A stretch of DNA of 64,000 nt from Batkoa obscura (Eukaryota; Entomophthoromycota; Entomophthoromycetes; Entomophthorales; Batkoaceae). The DNA lies in contig JASVEC010000006.1 of NCBI GenBank assembly GCA_030770535.1, forward strand, positions 1,426,001 through 1,490,000. Reading direction: 5' to 3'. This document shows, piece after piece, positions 46,719-59,416 of the stretch (its first letter is position 1; the number at the start of each line of letters is the position of its first letter). The position numbers and the translations under genes were made by a program. Under the pieces are notes generated by a model. That model did no database searches, had not been told where the DNA came from, and saw only the letters and a list, made by a program, of their open reading frames with translations.

Positions 46719-48949
46719 ATGAATCAAACTGAAATTGAAAGTCAAGAGTACTCAAAATATTATTTTAAATAACACTAAGGTTAACTCATAATTAATAGAG
46801 TGATACAATTAATTCAACAATATTTAAAAGAGAATAATTTAACTAAAAGTTATGAAGCTTTAAAAGTAAATTTCACTCGCCTCCATTTAATTGAAAATTG
46901 GACTGATTAAACTTTATATTAGGAAGAAACTGGTAATAGTTTAAATCTTGTAAAAGATATCAATTTATTTCAATCTCAAATTGAAAATGGGGAATGGGAT
47001 TTAGTATTACAACAAACTCAAAGTTTGGATTTAAAACCAAAAGTTTTAATTGAATTATATGAACAGGTAACTATTCTTATCAATAATAATAATAATAATG
47101 ATAATAATAACATGTTTAGATTTTTTTAGAATTATTAGAAATGAAAGAAGTAACAGGAGCAAGAGAATTATTAAGACATAGTGAACCATTAAGTTTATTA
47201 AGAAATACTGATGCTGAAAAATATTTAAATTTAGAAAATTTAATATCAAGAACATTTTTGGATTTAAGAGAGGTAAGTATAAATATATAGCTTTATAAAA
47301 ATAATATTAAAATTCCACTTTTTTTAATAGTTTTATCCTAATAACAATGAAAAAATAAAACGACGACAACAAATAGGCAAGAGTGAGTTTAAATATTCCA
47401 TTATACTATTATTCATATACCAATCTTACAATTTTAGAACTTTCTACTCATTTAATCACCGCTCCGCCAGCACGTTTATTAACCTTATTAAATCAATCTA
47501 TAAAATATCAACAATCACAAGGATTATTATTAGCAGATACTGATTATGATCTATTCCAAGGTAAAAATAAAAAGAAAGAAGAAAATATTGAAGAAATGGC
47601 CAATAAATTTTATTGTTCAATTAAAGTAAGTAATTTTAGTAATTAATAATAAAAATTAAATTAAATTAAATTAAATATCTTTGTTTTTATTAGCTACCAA
47701 AAAAAACACATGCAGAATCAGTATTATTTTCTAATGATGGTATATCCGTAGTCACTGGTTCAACTGATGGATTTATTGAAGTTTGGAATATTAATACAGG
47801 TAAATTAAGAAAGGATTTAAAATATCAATTTGAAGTAAGTAAAAATAAAAGATGATAATAATAGTAATATTTTAATAATAATATTTTTTAAATAGAAAAA
47901 TCCCATGTTTATGTCATCTAGTATCTTAAGTATGAGTTTAAGTAGTAATAATGAGTTAATTGCAAGTGGTTGTAAAGAAGGAAATTTACATATTTATAAT
48001 TTAATCAATGGACGATTAATTAAAAAGTATTTGTCCGCTCATGAAAATGGAATTACCTGTGTATCTTTTATATTAGATAATACAAAGATATTAACCGCTG
48101 GTTTTGATCAAACTATCAGGTAAATTAATAATTATAAAAATATCATTGAAAATAGAAGGTTAATATTAATATTATTGTTATTTATTATTACTTTAGAGTA
48201 TTCGGTCTTAATTCTGGTAAAAAAATCAAACAATTTACAGGACATACTTCTTTTGTTAATGGTTGTGTAATGAATTTCGATAATACTAAAGTTTTATCTG
48301 TGGGTAGTGAAGGGGTTATTAGGGTAAATATTATATTTTATTGTTATTAATCTCAATAATAATAATAATAAATTAGATATGGGATTACAAAACAAGTGAA
48401 TGTTTAAAGATAATAACGAGTGATAAATTAGGATTTAATCAAGCAGGATTTAATAATAATCTAGGTGGCATTACTTTATTTAAAATATTGAAAGTACAAA
48501 TGAAGTCAAATGAAGAAGCTTATTATTTAATTGGTTCGAATTCTAATTGTTGTCATTTAATTGATTTCAATGGAAATGTAAGTTTATTTATAATAATAAA
48601 ATAGAAGTATATTAATATTTGATATTTAGATAATTAGAAAATATGTATTAAATGAAGATAAAAAAATTGTTGATATTTCAATTTCATCCCAATTTCAATT
48701 TATTTATCTATTGGATATGGACGGTATTATTTATTGTTTGGATTTTAAAAATGGCAATTTATTACATCAATTTCAGGTAATATAATAATAATATAATAAT
48801 ATAATAATTTATTTATTTTTAATTTAATTTATTTCATAAAATAATAATAGGAAACAATTTCACATCCAATTGGTATATTAAGTCATCCATTTTCCAATCG
48901 GTTAATAGGCTATGGGGAAACAAATCTAATTTCAATTTATAAAAATTAA
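46719..48949 (+). CDS. SMU1: SMU1-type spliceosomal WD40 protein
   Basis: SMU1 works with RED in activation of the spliceosomal B complex. The ATG at 46719 starts [10 protein letters not shown]; after a short intron the LisH motif continues as [20 protein letters not shown]. The CTLH-like region includes [20 protein letters not shown]. The SMU1-specific block is [42 protein letters not shown]40 repeats follow from [20 protein letters not shown], with [31 protein letters not shown] and GHTSFVNGC. There are about ten exons with GT-AG introns. The stop at 48947 overlaps the stop of the convergent PPR gene. The C-terminal repeats are less conserved than the first four. It is absent from budding yeast but usual in intron-rich fungi. 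Confidence 0.95.
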
Positions 48950-50358
48950 AAAAATAATTTTAATATTTGATTTCTATGTTGTGGAAATTGATCCAATAAA
49001 AAAGTTTTAATTAACATTAATTTGTCATGAATTAAATTAAATTTTTTACAATATTGAATTAATGTGGAATATGTTTTTAAATCAAATTCAATTTTACTAC
49101 TATTTTGATATAAAAATTGAATTGCTTCTTCTATATAACCTAATCTTGCTAAACCTTCTAAATAATTAGAATAATGATTGGAATTTAATTGAATATCTTT
49201 ATTATTATTATTATTATATTTATTCCAAATAGATTCAAATCTTTCAGGTAATTGATGATGAGAAGTAGTATCTAATATAATTGATAATGTAGCTTCATTT
49301 GGTTTTAAATTCATAGATTCTAACATATCAAATTGTTGAAGACTTCTAAAAGGTAATTTTAATAAATTAAATCCATTAATTAAAGAATTAATCAAATAAA
49401 TATCTAAATTAATTAAATTATTATCTAATTTTAATTTTTGATATAATAATAAATACTCTAATTTCTTTTGATTTCTTGAATAATAATTTAATAAAATTGT
49501 ATATAATTTACTATTATATTCATTTTCTCCAATATCTGAAATAATAATTTGTAGAAACTCATGCCATTCATTTTGAATACTTGCTTGTAATAAAAGAATT
49601 CTTTTTTCAATATGAATTTTTTTATTTTTTAATATAGAATAATATTGTGCTGCTTTATTTTCTTTGAAATTAATTATACTACCATAACATAAATTAATGA
49701 TTATATTAATATCATTTAATAAATTTAATGAATTATTATATTTTTCAATCAATTGATAAGCTTCATTATATTGTCCATGTAAAAATAGTAATTCACTATA
49801 AATTACTATAATCTTAGTATCTAATTGTAATTTATTTTGTTCAATTTCATTAAATATTTTATTTACTTTAATTATTTCTTCTTTTTGTGTATATGATTTA
49901 ATTAATGTTGTATAACTGATAAGATCCATTAAATTGAATTGTTTCATTAAATTGACTAAATTTTCAATTTCTTGTTTTTTATTTTGAATTAATAAACTTT
50001 TTAAATATAAATTAAATATTAAATTATTATTAATCTTAAAATCATATTTCTTATTATTAATATCTATTATACTATTTTCATCTTTTAAATTTATATTGAA
50101 ACCTAAATATTGTTTTAAATATAATTGAAAATAATCTTCAATTAATTGAAATTCTTGATTTTGTAATAATATAGTAATTAAACTAATATAATCTTTTTCA
50201 TTCTTATTATTAATCTTATTAAATAAAACTTGAATTAATTGTTTTTTTTTAAATTTACTATATAATTTAATACCTAATCGAATAATAAATGGGTTGATAT
50301 TCTTACTTTCATTTAATAATTCGATTATATTATTATCTCTATTATCTTCCATTAATTC

Positions 50359-50393
<35 letters not shown>

Positions 50394-51240
50394 ATATTAT
50401 TTGACTAACATTCTCTTCTATTTGTCCATTTTCTTTTTTTAATAACATTAAATAAACTTTTTCTGCCAACTCATATTCTCCTAATTTTAAATAAAACTGC
50501 AATAATTGAAGCCAACTTTTTTCACTTAAAGTAATATTTTTATTTTCAAATAATGTTAACCATTCTTGAATATTGTCATTGATTTCCTTTATATTTCCTT
50601 TTTCATTTCCATGGTCTATTTCTTTTAAATAATTAAAATAATTCATTTCTTTTTTAATCATTAAATCTAATGTATTATTATCCCTATTAACATTTGTATA
50701 TTTCAATTTATCTTCCAATTTCTTTATATTTTCCCAGTTATTATCGATAATATTATAATAAATTTGTTCATTAAAAAGAAAAAGATTTAAGGGGATTTTT
50801 TTAATTTGTAATTGATGAATTAAATCTAACATTATTTTTTTATTTAATTTAATTCTTTTTAATAATCCACTTAATTGTTCATAATAATTGAGAGAATAAG
50901 GGCCGTGATGTAATTCATGATATAAAAGCTGATCTTGAATAGTTTGAATTTGTGTTTCAATAACTGTAGCTTCTACATTAGAGTCTATTGATTGAATTAA
51001 ATTATCTAATTCTTTTTGTAATGAAGATTGTAATTGAATTTTATCTTTATAAGTGATAGAAGTATCATTATTACTATTATAAATTACTCTTAAAGTATGA
51101 AATTGAGATTGATAAATTAAAGTAGATATAATAATATTATTAATAGAATATTTTGATAACAAATAACTGGAATTTATTTTCAATGGTTGGACAATGGGTT
51201 TTAAGCAAGTGATCTTCTTTGAAATATTTTTCATTAACAT
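48946..51240 (-). CDS. Pentatricopeptide-repeat protein, probably mitochondrial
   Basis: A single-exon protein of 764 residues. The N-terminus (MLMKNISKKITCLKPIVQPL) is basic and lacks acidic residues, as expected for a mitochondrial presequence. The body is helical, with PPR-like units such as LISYTTLIKSYTQKEEIIKV (about residue 435), LINGFNLLKLPFRSLQQFDM and a final LKTYSTLIQYCKKF. A run of Asn (about residues 285-294) is encoded by an AAT microsatellite. PPR proteins bind organelle RNA for processing or translation; the RNA target here is unknown. The fold resembles fungal mitochondrial PPR regulators, but I cannot assign an orthologue. Confidence 0.8.
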
Positions 51241-51539
51241 AATTAATTAATATAATTTATTTTAACTAATTGATTAAGTTTAATTGAATTTTAAAACATT
51301 TTTAAATTTTGATTCAGTGTATTAATAGGATTGAATGGGATTTTATTAGTCTATTAAAAAAATCGATGTTATCAAAAAGAATTTTTATTACATCACTCAT
51401 TTGTATAAAAAAAAAATCAATGTTTATTTTTGTTCCATTGGCTTACAATTACTTCAATTTTCTTTAAAAAAGAGTGGGGATTTAATTTGAGTTTATTGAA
51501 ATCTAAATTTCAATCATTCAATTTTTATTATTTATTTAC

Positions 51540-51583
<44 letters not shown>
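51241..51583. promoter_or_regulatory. Divergent promoter, PPR gene / Dsc4-like gene
   Basis: A 343-bp spacer between outward start codons. It ends in an (AAT)n microsatellite at about 51541-51581 directly before the ATG of the right-hand gene, so that repeat is probably in its 5' untranslated region. Confidence 0.5.
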
Positions 51584-51585
<2 letters not shown>

Positions 51586-52244
51586 GAGTAATAAATGGGA
51601 TTTCGTCAAAAGAGATTTATATAAAAGTTATACTTTTCTTCATTATTCATTAATAATAGTAATTTATTTATTGGATTGTAATTTATTAAATTTAATCTTA
51701 AAATGGTGTTTTACTTTGGTAACTTAATTTCTATTTATTTAGTGAAATAATACTAAATTATTATTATTATTGCTATTTAGATCTTTTTGAAAATTCCCAT
51801 TTCTAAAAACTTAAAATTAAGTTTTTTATATTTATTTATTATCAATTTTTATTCAATTATATTACATTTAACTTCCAATATAACACCAGGTATTATTATA
51901 GATTTTATTGGACAAGGTAAGTTATTTAATATTCTATATATTCTAAGCTACTAACTTTAACTTTTATTTTTATTTTACTTAATTTAGAATCAAATCTCGC
52001 TTTATTATTAATGACTGATCTCAACTCTTTAATAATTCAAATCCTTTGTTTATTCATTTATTTACAAGCAGAATTTTATAAGGAACCTGAAGAACCAGAA
52101 AGAGATAATTATAATTTAATTTTAACGAATTTTAATTTCAATGATACTTTAAAAAAACATTGGTCTTATGATATTATTACTGAAATTGATGAATTGGATA
52201 ATCAATCTACTGATAATGAGGATAATTTTGAATCAAATGTGTAA
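51584..52244 (+). CDS. dsc4: DUF1746 membrane protein, Dsc4-like
   Basis: A fungal membrane protein resembling subunit 4 of the Dsc E3 ubiquitin ligase of Golgi/endosomes (yeast Gld1/Vld1 type), which controls SREBP cleavage and membrane protein quality in other fungi. Three exons start at 51584 (MSNKWDFVKRDLYKSYTFLH); introns lie near 51719-51780 and 51918-51987. Hydrophobic helices are YSLIIVIYLLDCNLLNLIL, LYLFIINFYSILLHLT and LIIQILCLFIYLQA. The most telling part is TPGIIIDFIGQESNLALLLM followed by TDLNSLIIQ, like the family GLLIDFIGQ...LLLLDLLI pattern. The C-terminal tail is acidic. The family call is good; the complex assignment is inference. Confidence 0.65.
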
Positions 52245-52415
52245 GAGAAGGAGAATGAATGAGAAAGTGAGAAGAGAATGTTTTTTTTTGTAATTTTTTT
52301 AAAATAAATAAAATCAATTTAAATAATATTTTATTAAGTTAAGTTAAATTAATTTATTTATAATGTTATAATAATAATAATATCATTATACTATATATTA
52401 TTAAAATAATTGTTA

Positions 52416-53386
52416 TTATTTTAATACAGGTGGTCTTTCTAATTTATTCAAAATCATTCGACTACATAACCAATTAATTGCATCTCCAACACCCAATCTA
52501 AAAATAAAATAAAATAAAATAAAATAAAATAATTAATAAAATTAAAAATCAGTTTACCCAGTTAATGCCGAAATAGGTAATACTTTAGAATCACTAGCTT
52601 CTAATTTAATAGCAATTTTATTAAAAATTTCTTTAATACTTTCTACTGATAATGATTTTCCAGTTATATCTTGTTTATTGGCTAACATTACAATAGGTAC
52701 TCCTTGAATCCTATCATCTAATACTAATTTTTCTATAATAAATAATAAATAATAAATAATAAATAATAAATAATAAATAATAAATTTACCAAATACTAAT
52801 TTACATTGTTCTAATCTTTCTTTATCTGTAGCATCAATAACAAAACAAATACCATGACATTCTGAATAATAATTTTTCCATATATTTTGTAAATCACTTT
52901 GTCCACCTAAATCCCAAAAATTTACAATACTATTCTTTTCATATTGGATTTTAGCCACTAGTCATATAGAAATAAATGAAAATAAAAACATTAATATTCA
53001 GTTAAATAATGAATAATTGAATAATTAATTAGAATTATATACTTTATGAATTGAATTTTAATTCTATTTTTAAAATCAAACTTACTATTTAAACCAACGG
53101 TGGGTGCTATTTTCTCTGGTGATAATGGTGTTTGATTTAAATATTCTTGTTTAATTTTTTCTAACAATGTCTATTTAAAAATTAAATTACATTAATCAAT
53201 TGATTTCATTTATTAATTTATTTTTATTTATTTGAATTTATTTTTATATTTGTTTATAATTTAATTAAACAAAGATAAATCTTTTCAACTTACTGTTTTT
53301 CCTGCATTATCTAATCCAATTATTAATATAGAATACATTTCTTTTTGATTATATTTTTGATATAATCCAGATAATAAAGTATACAT
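52416..53386 (-). CDS. ARL3: ARFRP1/Arl3-type small GTPase
   Basis: An Arf-family GTPase acting at the trans-Golgi, upstream of Arl1 and golgin recruitment. The start at 53386 gives MYTLLSGLYQKYNQKEMYSI. There is no Gly at position 2, matching the family, whose N-terminal Met-Tyr is acetylated and not myristoylated. GTPase motifs are GLDNAGKTTLL (P-loop), APTVGL (switch I Thr), WDLGGQSDLQ (switch II), ANKQD and SALTG. The body YYSECHGICFVIDATDKERL is typical of ARFRP1. Five or so exons; the intron at about 52730-52790 is built of a 7-bp repeat. The end VGDAINWLCSRMI, then RPPVLK, fits the family C-terminus. Confidence 0.94.
52733..52785 (-). repeat. 7-bp satellite in the ARFRP1/Arl3 intron
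   Basis: About seven tandem copies of ATAAATA form nearly the whole intron. The flanking splice signals remain intact. Confidence 0.85.
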
Positions 53387-53675
53387 TTTTATAGATAATT
53401 AATAATTAATAATTACAAAAGAATAATTTCAATTTTTAATAAAATCAAAAACTTAAATTATTCAATTTATTTAATCTAATAACAATTATGACGTAATTAA
53501 TTACTATATGTAATCAAAAAAAATTAATAATATAAAAATTATAAAAATTATAAAACAATTTAATATAATTTAATATAATTTAATATTCTTTTTTTATTTT
53601 ATTTAATTCTCACTTTTTATCTAGAAATAATAAATAATCATTATACTATTTTATCTTCACTTTTCTTTTACTTTA

Positions 53676-56566
53676 TTAAAGTTCAACAACATCTACCTCT
53701 TCATCATCATCTAAAGGAAATAATGTATTTAATTTATCAAAATCAAAATATTTTTTATTTGTTTTCATTTGATTTTGATTCTTATCCTTATCCTTATCTT
53801 CCTCTATAGTATGATTAATATGATTCATTACTGTTTGATATTGTACTTTATTAGTTTGAATATTTAATTGATTTGAATTCTTCGTTTTTATTGGTTGAAG
53901 AATTGAATTCAATTGTTTCTTTTCTTCTTTTAATAATTCAATTACTGATTTTTCTTTTGTATTTTTAACTCGAGATTTACTTGGTTTAGTAATTATTTTA
54001 GGAATTTTTATTGGTTGACTAATGATTGTAGCTGTAGTAGTTATTGATGTTATATTAATATCTTCATCATTATTTAATTCATTATTCTTTTCATTATTTA
54101 TTTTTTTATTATATTCCTTATCATATTTCTCTTTTAACTTTAAATCATAATTCATATTCTCTTTTAACTTCAACTCATAATTTGATGTATTTTCTTTAAC
54201 TTTTTTATCATAAAATTGTAATGATTTTAATGTATTTGAACTTTCTCTAATTTTATTATTATTATTTATTTTAATTTCTTTGGCTAAATTTATAGTACTA
54301 TTATTCCTCCCATTCTCATTACTTAATTTTTCTCTTTTAACTTTAACTTCCATTTCTTTATATTCTTTATCCTCATTACCCTCTAATTGGTATTTAATAT
54401 CTCTTTTCAATTTGACTCTCATATTACTAGTAGAGGTTGTTTTAATTATATTATTATTATTATTATTATTTATGTGCTGATCTTTATCTATATTATTACT
54501 ATTGTCTATATTATTATTATTAATTTGTTTAATTTCGTTACAAATAGCTTGATTCATTTGTTTTTCTAATTCAGTTCGTTCATTATTAACACTTATTTTT
54601 ATCTCCTTATTATTCGTTGTTTTCTTTTCTTTTACATTTTCTTTGTCTGTATTGACAGTGTTATTATTTATTAAATTAATCTTTGCTTTATCAATAAACT
54701 GATTTGAATTATGTAATTTAGTTTGTTTTTCTTTTAAAAATAATTCTTTATTATTATTAATCATACTTCTCCCATTAAAGTTGTTCAAATATTGTTGATT
54801 ATTATTCATAGTTAAATTATTAATACTTAAATTATGTATACTATTTCCATTTAAACTTTTAATATTATTAGATCTACTAATAGCTTGTTGTTGCTGTTGA
54901 TTTGAATAATTTAATTGAATAGATTGAGATGAATTTAGTTGATGTTTTGAATTTGGTGAAAAATTGGTTTGTAAAGAAATAATATATCTTAAATCAATAC
55001 CCATTAAATCCGATAAAAAGGGATGAGATAATGCTTTTAAAGGTGTAAATCTTTTGTTAGGATCTAACTGTAATAGCCCATCCAAAAATTGAATAATTGG
55101 TTCTGTACAATCTAATCCTAATAATTGTCCTAAATTTTTATACCTTTCTTGACTTGTTAATAAAGGTCGTTTACTATATTTTATATTTATTAATTTTTTT
55201 AGTATAATTTTTTTCTAAAGTTTACCTTCCAATCATATGTGTATCATCCATTAAATCAGATTTTAATTTAGTAGAGGTATGATAATAGGAATATGGAAAA
55301 GGTCCAAGACATTTATTAATTCTTTCTAAACTATCTTGATCGCTAGAATAAAAAGGTAATTTACCAGTAATTGCTGTACATAATATAATTCCTAATAATT
55401 AACAATATATAAACTATATTTAATGTTATTTGTATTATTAAATTTACCAACTGACCACATATCGATTGCTTTTTCAATTCTAATTTGGGCCAATAACTAT
55501 AAATTTTATATTGAATATAAAATTATTATTATTATTATTATTATAAAATAACTTACTTCGGGAGCTCTGTAAGGTAAAGTTTGAACATCAAAACTTTTTT
55601 TATAATTATCAATTTGATTTAAAATAATAGCATTACCAAAATCACATAATCTAAGAGAAGTCTGTTTGGATCTACTTCTCAATATATTATCTGGTTTAAT
55701 ATCCGAATGAATGACACCTTGAGATTGAAGATGTAATAGAGCAGTAATTAATTGAAAAGCAATTTTAGTTAACCTTTTAATTCTTTTAATTTTTTCTTTA
55801 CAATTCTTTATAGGTCGCCATTCTACTTTACTTTCTTTATAGCCTTTTGGAAACGTATATTCAAATATGGGAAAATTTTCTAATAATTCTAACACTAAAC
55901 ATAAACGTCCTTGTTGATAAAAGGTAAAATTTAAATTGACGATTTTTTGAGAACCTGAGGACTTACGCCCATTGATCTTTCTTGATAACCAATTAATAGC
56001 ACTTGCTTCCTAAATTAAATATTAAGTTAAAAATGGAACATCATTTTAATTTCAATTGTTTTAATCGTTTTAATTACTTACATTTTTGCCAATATAATTT
56101 TGCTTTGGATCAATTTGTACTTTAATAGCTACTTGTATAGGTGGATTGAAACTTTTATCTAATGCTGAAAAGGTAGCTCCGAAAGCACCTCTACCTAAAG
56201 AACTCACAACTTCAAATCGATAATTGGATTTTTTATTTACACTCGTCGTATTCATACCATTATTCTCAATTGGAAAATAAGCAGCTAATAGAATAAAAAA
56301 TCAATCTTAGTATGAATATCTATTGAGAATAAGATTAAATTACCATTAATATTTAAATTTTTATCTTTTAAATCAATTTTAGTTAAATCAATATTCATTA
56401 ATAAAGAGTCATAATAATGCTCTTTACCATGAATGATTTGTTTCTCAATATCGGATTTATAATTGAAATTACCAAGTGGATTACTCTTTGCCTTCGGTTT
56501 ATCAATGGAATACGCTTTACTTTCATATATAAAACGATCAAATTCTTTTTGTAAGATGGATTTCAT
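53676..56566 (-). CDS. CMGC-like Ser/Thr kinase with Asn-rich tail
   Basis: Start at 56566 (MKSILQKEFDRFIYESKAYS). After an N-terminal segment of about 80 residues the kinase domain begins with VVSSLGRGAFGATFSALD and VAIKVQ. It continues with a long insert (SAINWLSRKINGRKSSG), HSDIKPDNILRSRSKQTS, LCDFGNAI, QTLPYRAPE, IEKAIDMWSVGIILCTAITG and LDPNKRFTPLKALSHPFL. The features (IKPDN, YRAPE, an insert after the glycine loop) point to the CMGC group near DYRK or PRP4 kinases; the substrate is unknown. Catalytic residues are present. The last exon (53676-55085) adds about 430 residues of low-complexity Asn/Lys/Glu sequence. Five to six introns, GT-AG, of 45-65 nt. I cannot assign a firm orthologue. 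Confidence 0.82.
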
Positions 56567-57227
56567 TCTTTTTCTTTATTTTATTCTTTATTAGCTTGAT
56601 GTTGATTTTAGTTAATATATATAAAAAGATAAAGTGTAGATTGATTTAAAGGATTTTGTTGAAAAACTTTATTTTTAAAAGTTTGTTTTTAGAAAGTGAG
56701 TTAACAAGTTGCTTTGTTTGAATTTTTGTTTGAATTGATCCAATTTTTTAAGCTGAACTTTTTGCTATAAAAGCTCTACCAGAACGCGTCCAATTCATAG
56801 GTTCAAAACGCGAGTTTGAATATTTTTGCATTAATTTGTATTTATTTACCAATAAAGCATCATTTAATCAACTTTGATAAAAATCATTGACAATCCTATA
56901 TACATCATTATTTTAAAAAGTTATACAAAACTTTGATTTATCGATTTAATCAATGATCACTTTTCTTTGTTGAAAGTAATTATTACTTTTTTCTTAACAT
57001 TTATAAAAGGTTTGTAGACTATGTTTATTAAAATAAAACTTCATTAATTTTATTTGAACAGAATTCTTAAACCTTAACTCAAATATTCTACTAATAAAAA
57101 TAAAAATGAACATTAATCAATACCCTTTACAAATTAAACGAGTATTAAACAGTTTAATTTTATAAAATAAAAATCAATTTTTTATAAGATATTGTATTTC
57201 CTGTTTTAGAAAAATAAATATATTTCT
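56567..57227. other. Intergenic, nothing seen
   Basis: AT-rich spacer between the kinase promoter and the tRNA gene. It should hold the kinase promoter; no distinct motif is seen. Confidence 0.5.
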
Positions 57228-57300
57228 AACTCCCTGCGGGACTCGAACCCGCAATCCTCAGATTAGAAGTCTGATGCCTTATCCATTGGGCCAAGGGAGC
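57228..57300 (-). tRNA. tRNA-Arg (anticodon UCU)
   Basis: A 73-nt cloverleaf on the minus strand. The acceptor stem is GCTCCCT with AGGGAGT (first pair G-U). The D-arm contains TGGATAAGG, the anticodon stem is CAGAC/... with loop carrying TCT (ACTTCTAAT), and the T-arm is GCGGGTTCGAGTCCCGC. There is no intron. The discriminator base is followed by a T-rich run further on as expected for RNA polymerase III. AGA is the favoured Arg codon in AT-rich genomes. Confidence 0.96.
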
Positions 57301-57627
57301 TGCTTCGTTATAAGTGACATAGTTTTTATTATTTATTTAATAGTTTAATTTAAAATAATGACGTTTGGATTCAATATCAGAATAATAAGTTTATGATTTA
57401 AATAGACAAGTGTTGAATTCATATCAATAAGAACAACGATGAGTTTAATATACTATCGTTTTTTAAGTTGTAAGTTATTAATCGCAATATTATTACTTAA
57501 TCATTTTTATAAATGAAGTAAATACAAAAATCAAATATGATGTTTTATCTTTTTAAAATAATAACATTTTAATATGATTTTACAATAAAAATAGTAAAAT
57601 TATAGTTATGAAAAATACACAAATATA
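57301..57627. other. Intergenic, nothing seen
   Basis: AT-rich spacer between the tRNA and the 3' end of the P450 gene. Confidence 0.5.
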
Positions 57628-59226
57628 TTAAATCGGAATAAAATTTAATTTAAGATCCTTTGGACTAGATATCCCAAAAGCGGGGAGGATAGGATATTTA
57701 TAATGAATAGAATCCTGTGGTAACTCAACATTAAATTTTAACAACATCAAAATCAAAAACACTTTTTGTTCCAAAAGTGAAAATTGATTTCCAATACACA
57801 TTCTAGGGCCAACACTAAACCCAATCATATCTTTAGTTAATTTTTTATTAATTTGTATACCTTCTTTTTCATTTTGAATTAAAAAACGATTTGGATTAAA
57901 TTCTTCTGAGTGTTTAAAGTTAGTTTCATTATTCATTGCTAAAGCTAAATTCAATAATAATGGTTGTCCTTTTTTAAATTGAATTTCATTATTGAAATAA
58001 TAATCTTTAGCTACTTGACGTGTAATTATTGAGGCCACTGGCAAGATTCTCATTCCTTCATTAATAACTGCCTCTAAATAAATCATTTTATTCAAATCTT
58101 CTTGTGTTATTTGAATATCTTCATTAATGTTCTTGGATCTTTCTCCCAAAACACAGATTATTTCATCTCTTAATTTATTTTGAACATCCTAAATAATAAA
58201 TTAAATATTTAATATCAATAATATAAAATATTAGTTTTACCTGATTCTTTGATAAATAATATAATATGGAAGATAAAGTATGTGCAGTAGTATCATGTCC
58301 AGCAATAAAAAATATAATGACATCACTCTAAACAATTAGTATCATACATTAGTTTGCATATTTAAATTATAATTTACAATAATTTCCTCATCGGTTAAGC
58401 CATCCGATATACTATTATTATCATTATCTGAAGATTGAATTAACATAGTTAATAAGCTTGACTTAACATTATCAACACCATATTTTTTAATTTGTTCTCT
58501 TTTTCCATTAATTAAATTTTTAAGTAATTGACAAAAGCGATCAGTATCCTTCTTTAATTGAGTTCTTGAGGGGATAGGTAAGCTATCTAAGAAAGGAAAT
58601 AGAAGAAACCAGATATTATTAATACCTTTAATAAAATTTACATAAAGTGTTGATATTTCACAATTTTCATCTTCAATGGAATTAAAATCAACATCAAAAA
58701 TAGATAAACCTAAACTATCTAATGTGGAATTCTTTAATAATTTAATCAACTCAAAGTCATTCTCATTCTTTTCCATATAATTAATCGCTTTAATACCAAT
58801 TTTAATAAATATATTAATATCCCATCCTCTTTTAAATGCAGGATTAACTACTCTTTTATGTCTTTTCCATTCATCGCCATCTACAACTGCTATATTTTTA
58901 TTTAAAGAGATAATCCGCTCAAATTGTTTTGATTGACTTAATTTAATAAATTTATCGCTATCCATTAATATGTTTTTAATTGTATCTAAATCAGATACCA
59001 TAATAAACCATTTTCCTAGCCAAAACTTAATATATTTATTTGATTGAAATAAAGGTACTAATAACTCTTGATCTCTTATCTGAGATGGCGTCTGTTTTAT
59101 AATATGATAAATCAAGTTGAAGATACCAGTTGATGGTAAATCATTATTCGGATTCTTCTTATTTTGAATAAAATTATAAGCAAATATAGTTGCTACTAAG
59201 ATTATTGGTAAAATATAATAAATCAT
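57628..59226 (-). CDS. Cytochrome P450 monooxygenase
   Basis: A heme-thiolate monooxygenase anchored in the ER by an N-terminal helix (MIYYILPIILVATIFAYNFI). The start is at 59226. Motifs in order are WKRHKRVVNPAF (C-helix WxxxR), FFIAGHDTTAHTLS (I-helix, oxygen activation), EAVINEGMRILP (ExxR), FNPNRF (PERF-type) and FSVGPRMCIGNQF with the heme Cys. Two short GT-AG introns near 58194-58240 and 58326-58371 join EEII to SDVIIFF and the I-helix to the K-helix exon. The length of about 500 residues is normal. It resembles class E group IV/CYP4-like enzymes in the K-helix region; substrate and CYP family are unknown. Confidence 0.93.
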
Positions 59227-59416
59227 TCTCTTAATTTTTATTGTAAAATTATTTTGACTTTTTATACTTTTTTATCCCTTAATCTAAAACATTGTGTTTC
59301 ATCCCTTAATTTTTTATTCACTATTCATGTAATGAGTTTAGATTTGAAGCATTTTTGTGTATTATTGTTGTATTAAATTATTGAATTGTAAATTTTAACT
59401 TTGACTTTAATCTATC

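Noticed and set aside
50365-50400. Poly-Asn run in the PPR gene as a possible prion-like domain
   Set aside because: It is a pure AAT microsatellite of about ten codons, too short to claim such a property.
51541-51581. (AAT)n array considered as a CRISPR or satellite feature
   Set aside because: Simple trinucleotide microsatellite with no spacers.
54280-54569. Hydrophobic open frames on the plus strand within the kinase tail
   Set aside because: Antisense of Asn/Lys-rich codons reads as Leu/Ile/Phe; not membrane proteins.
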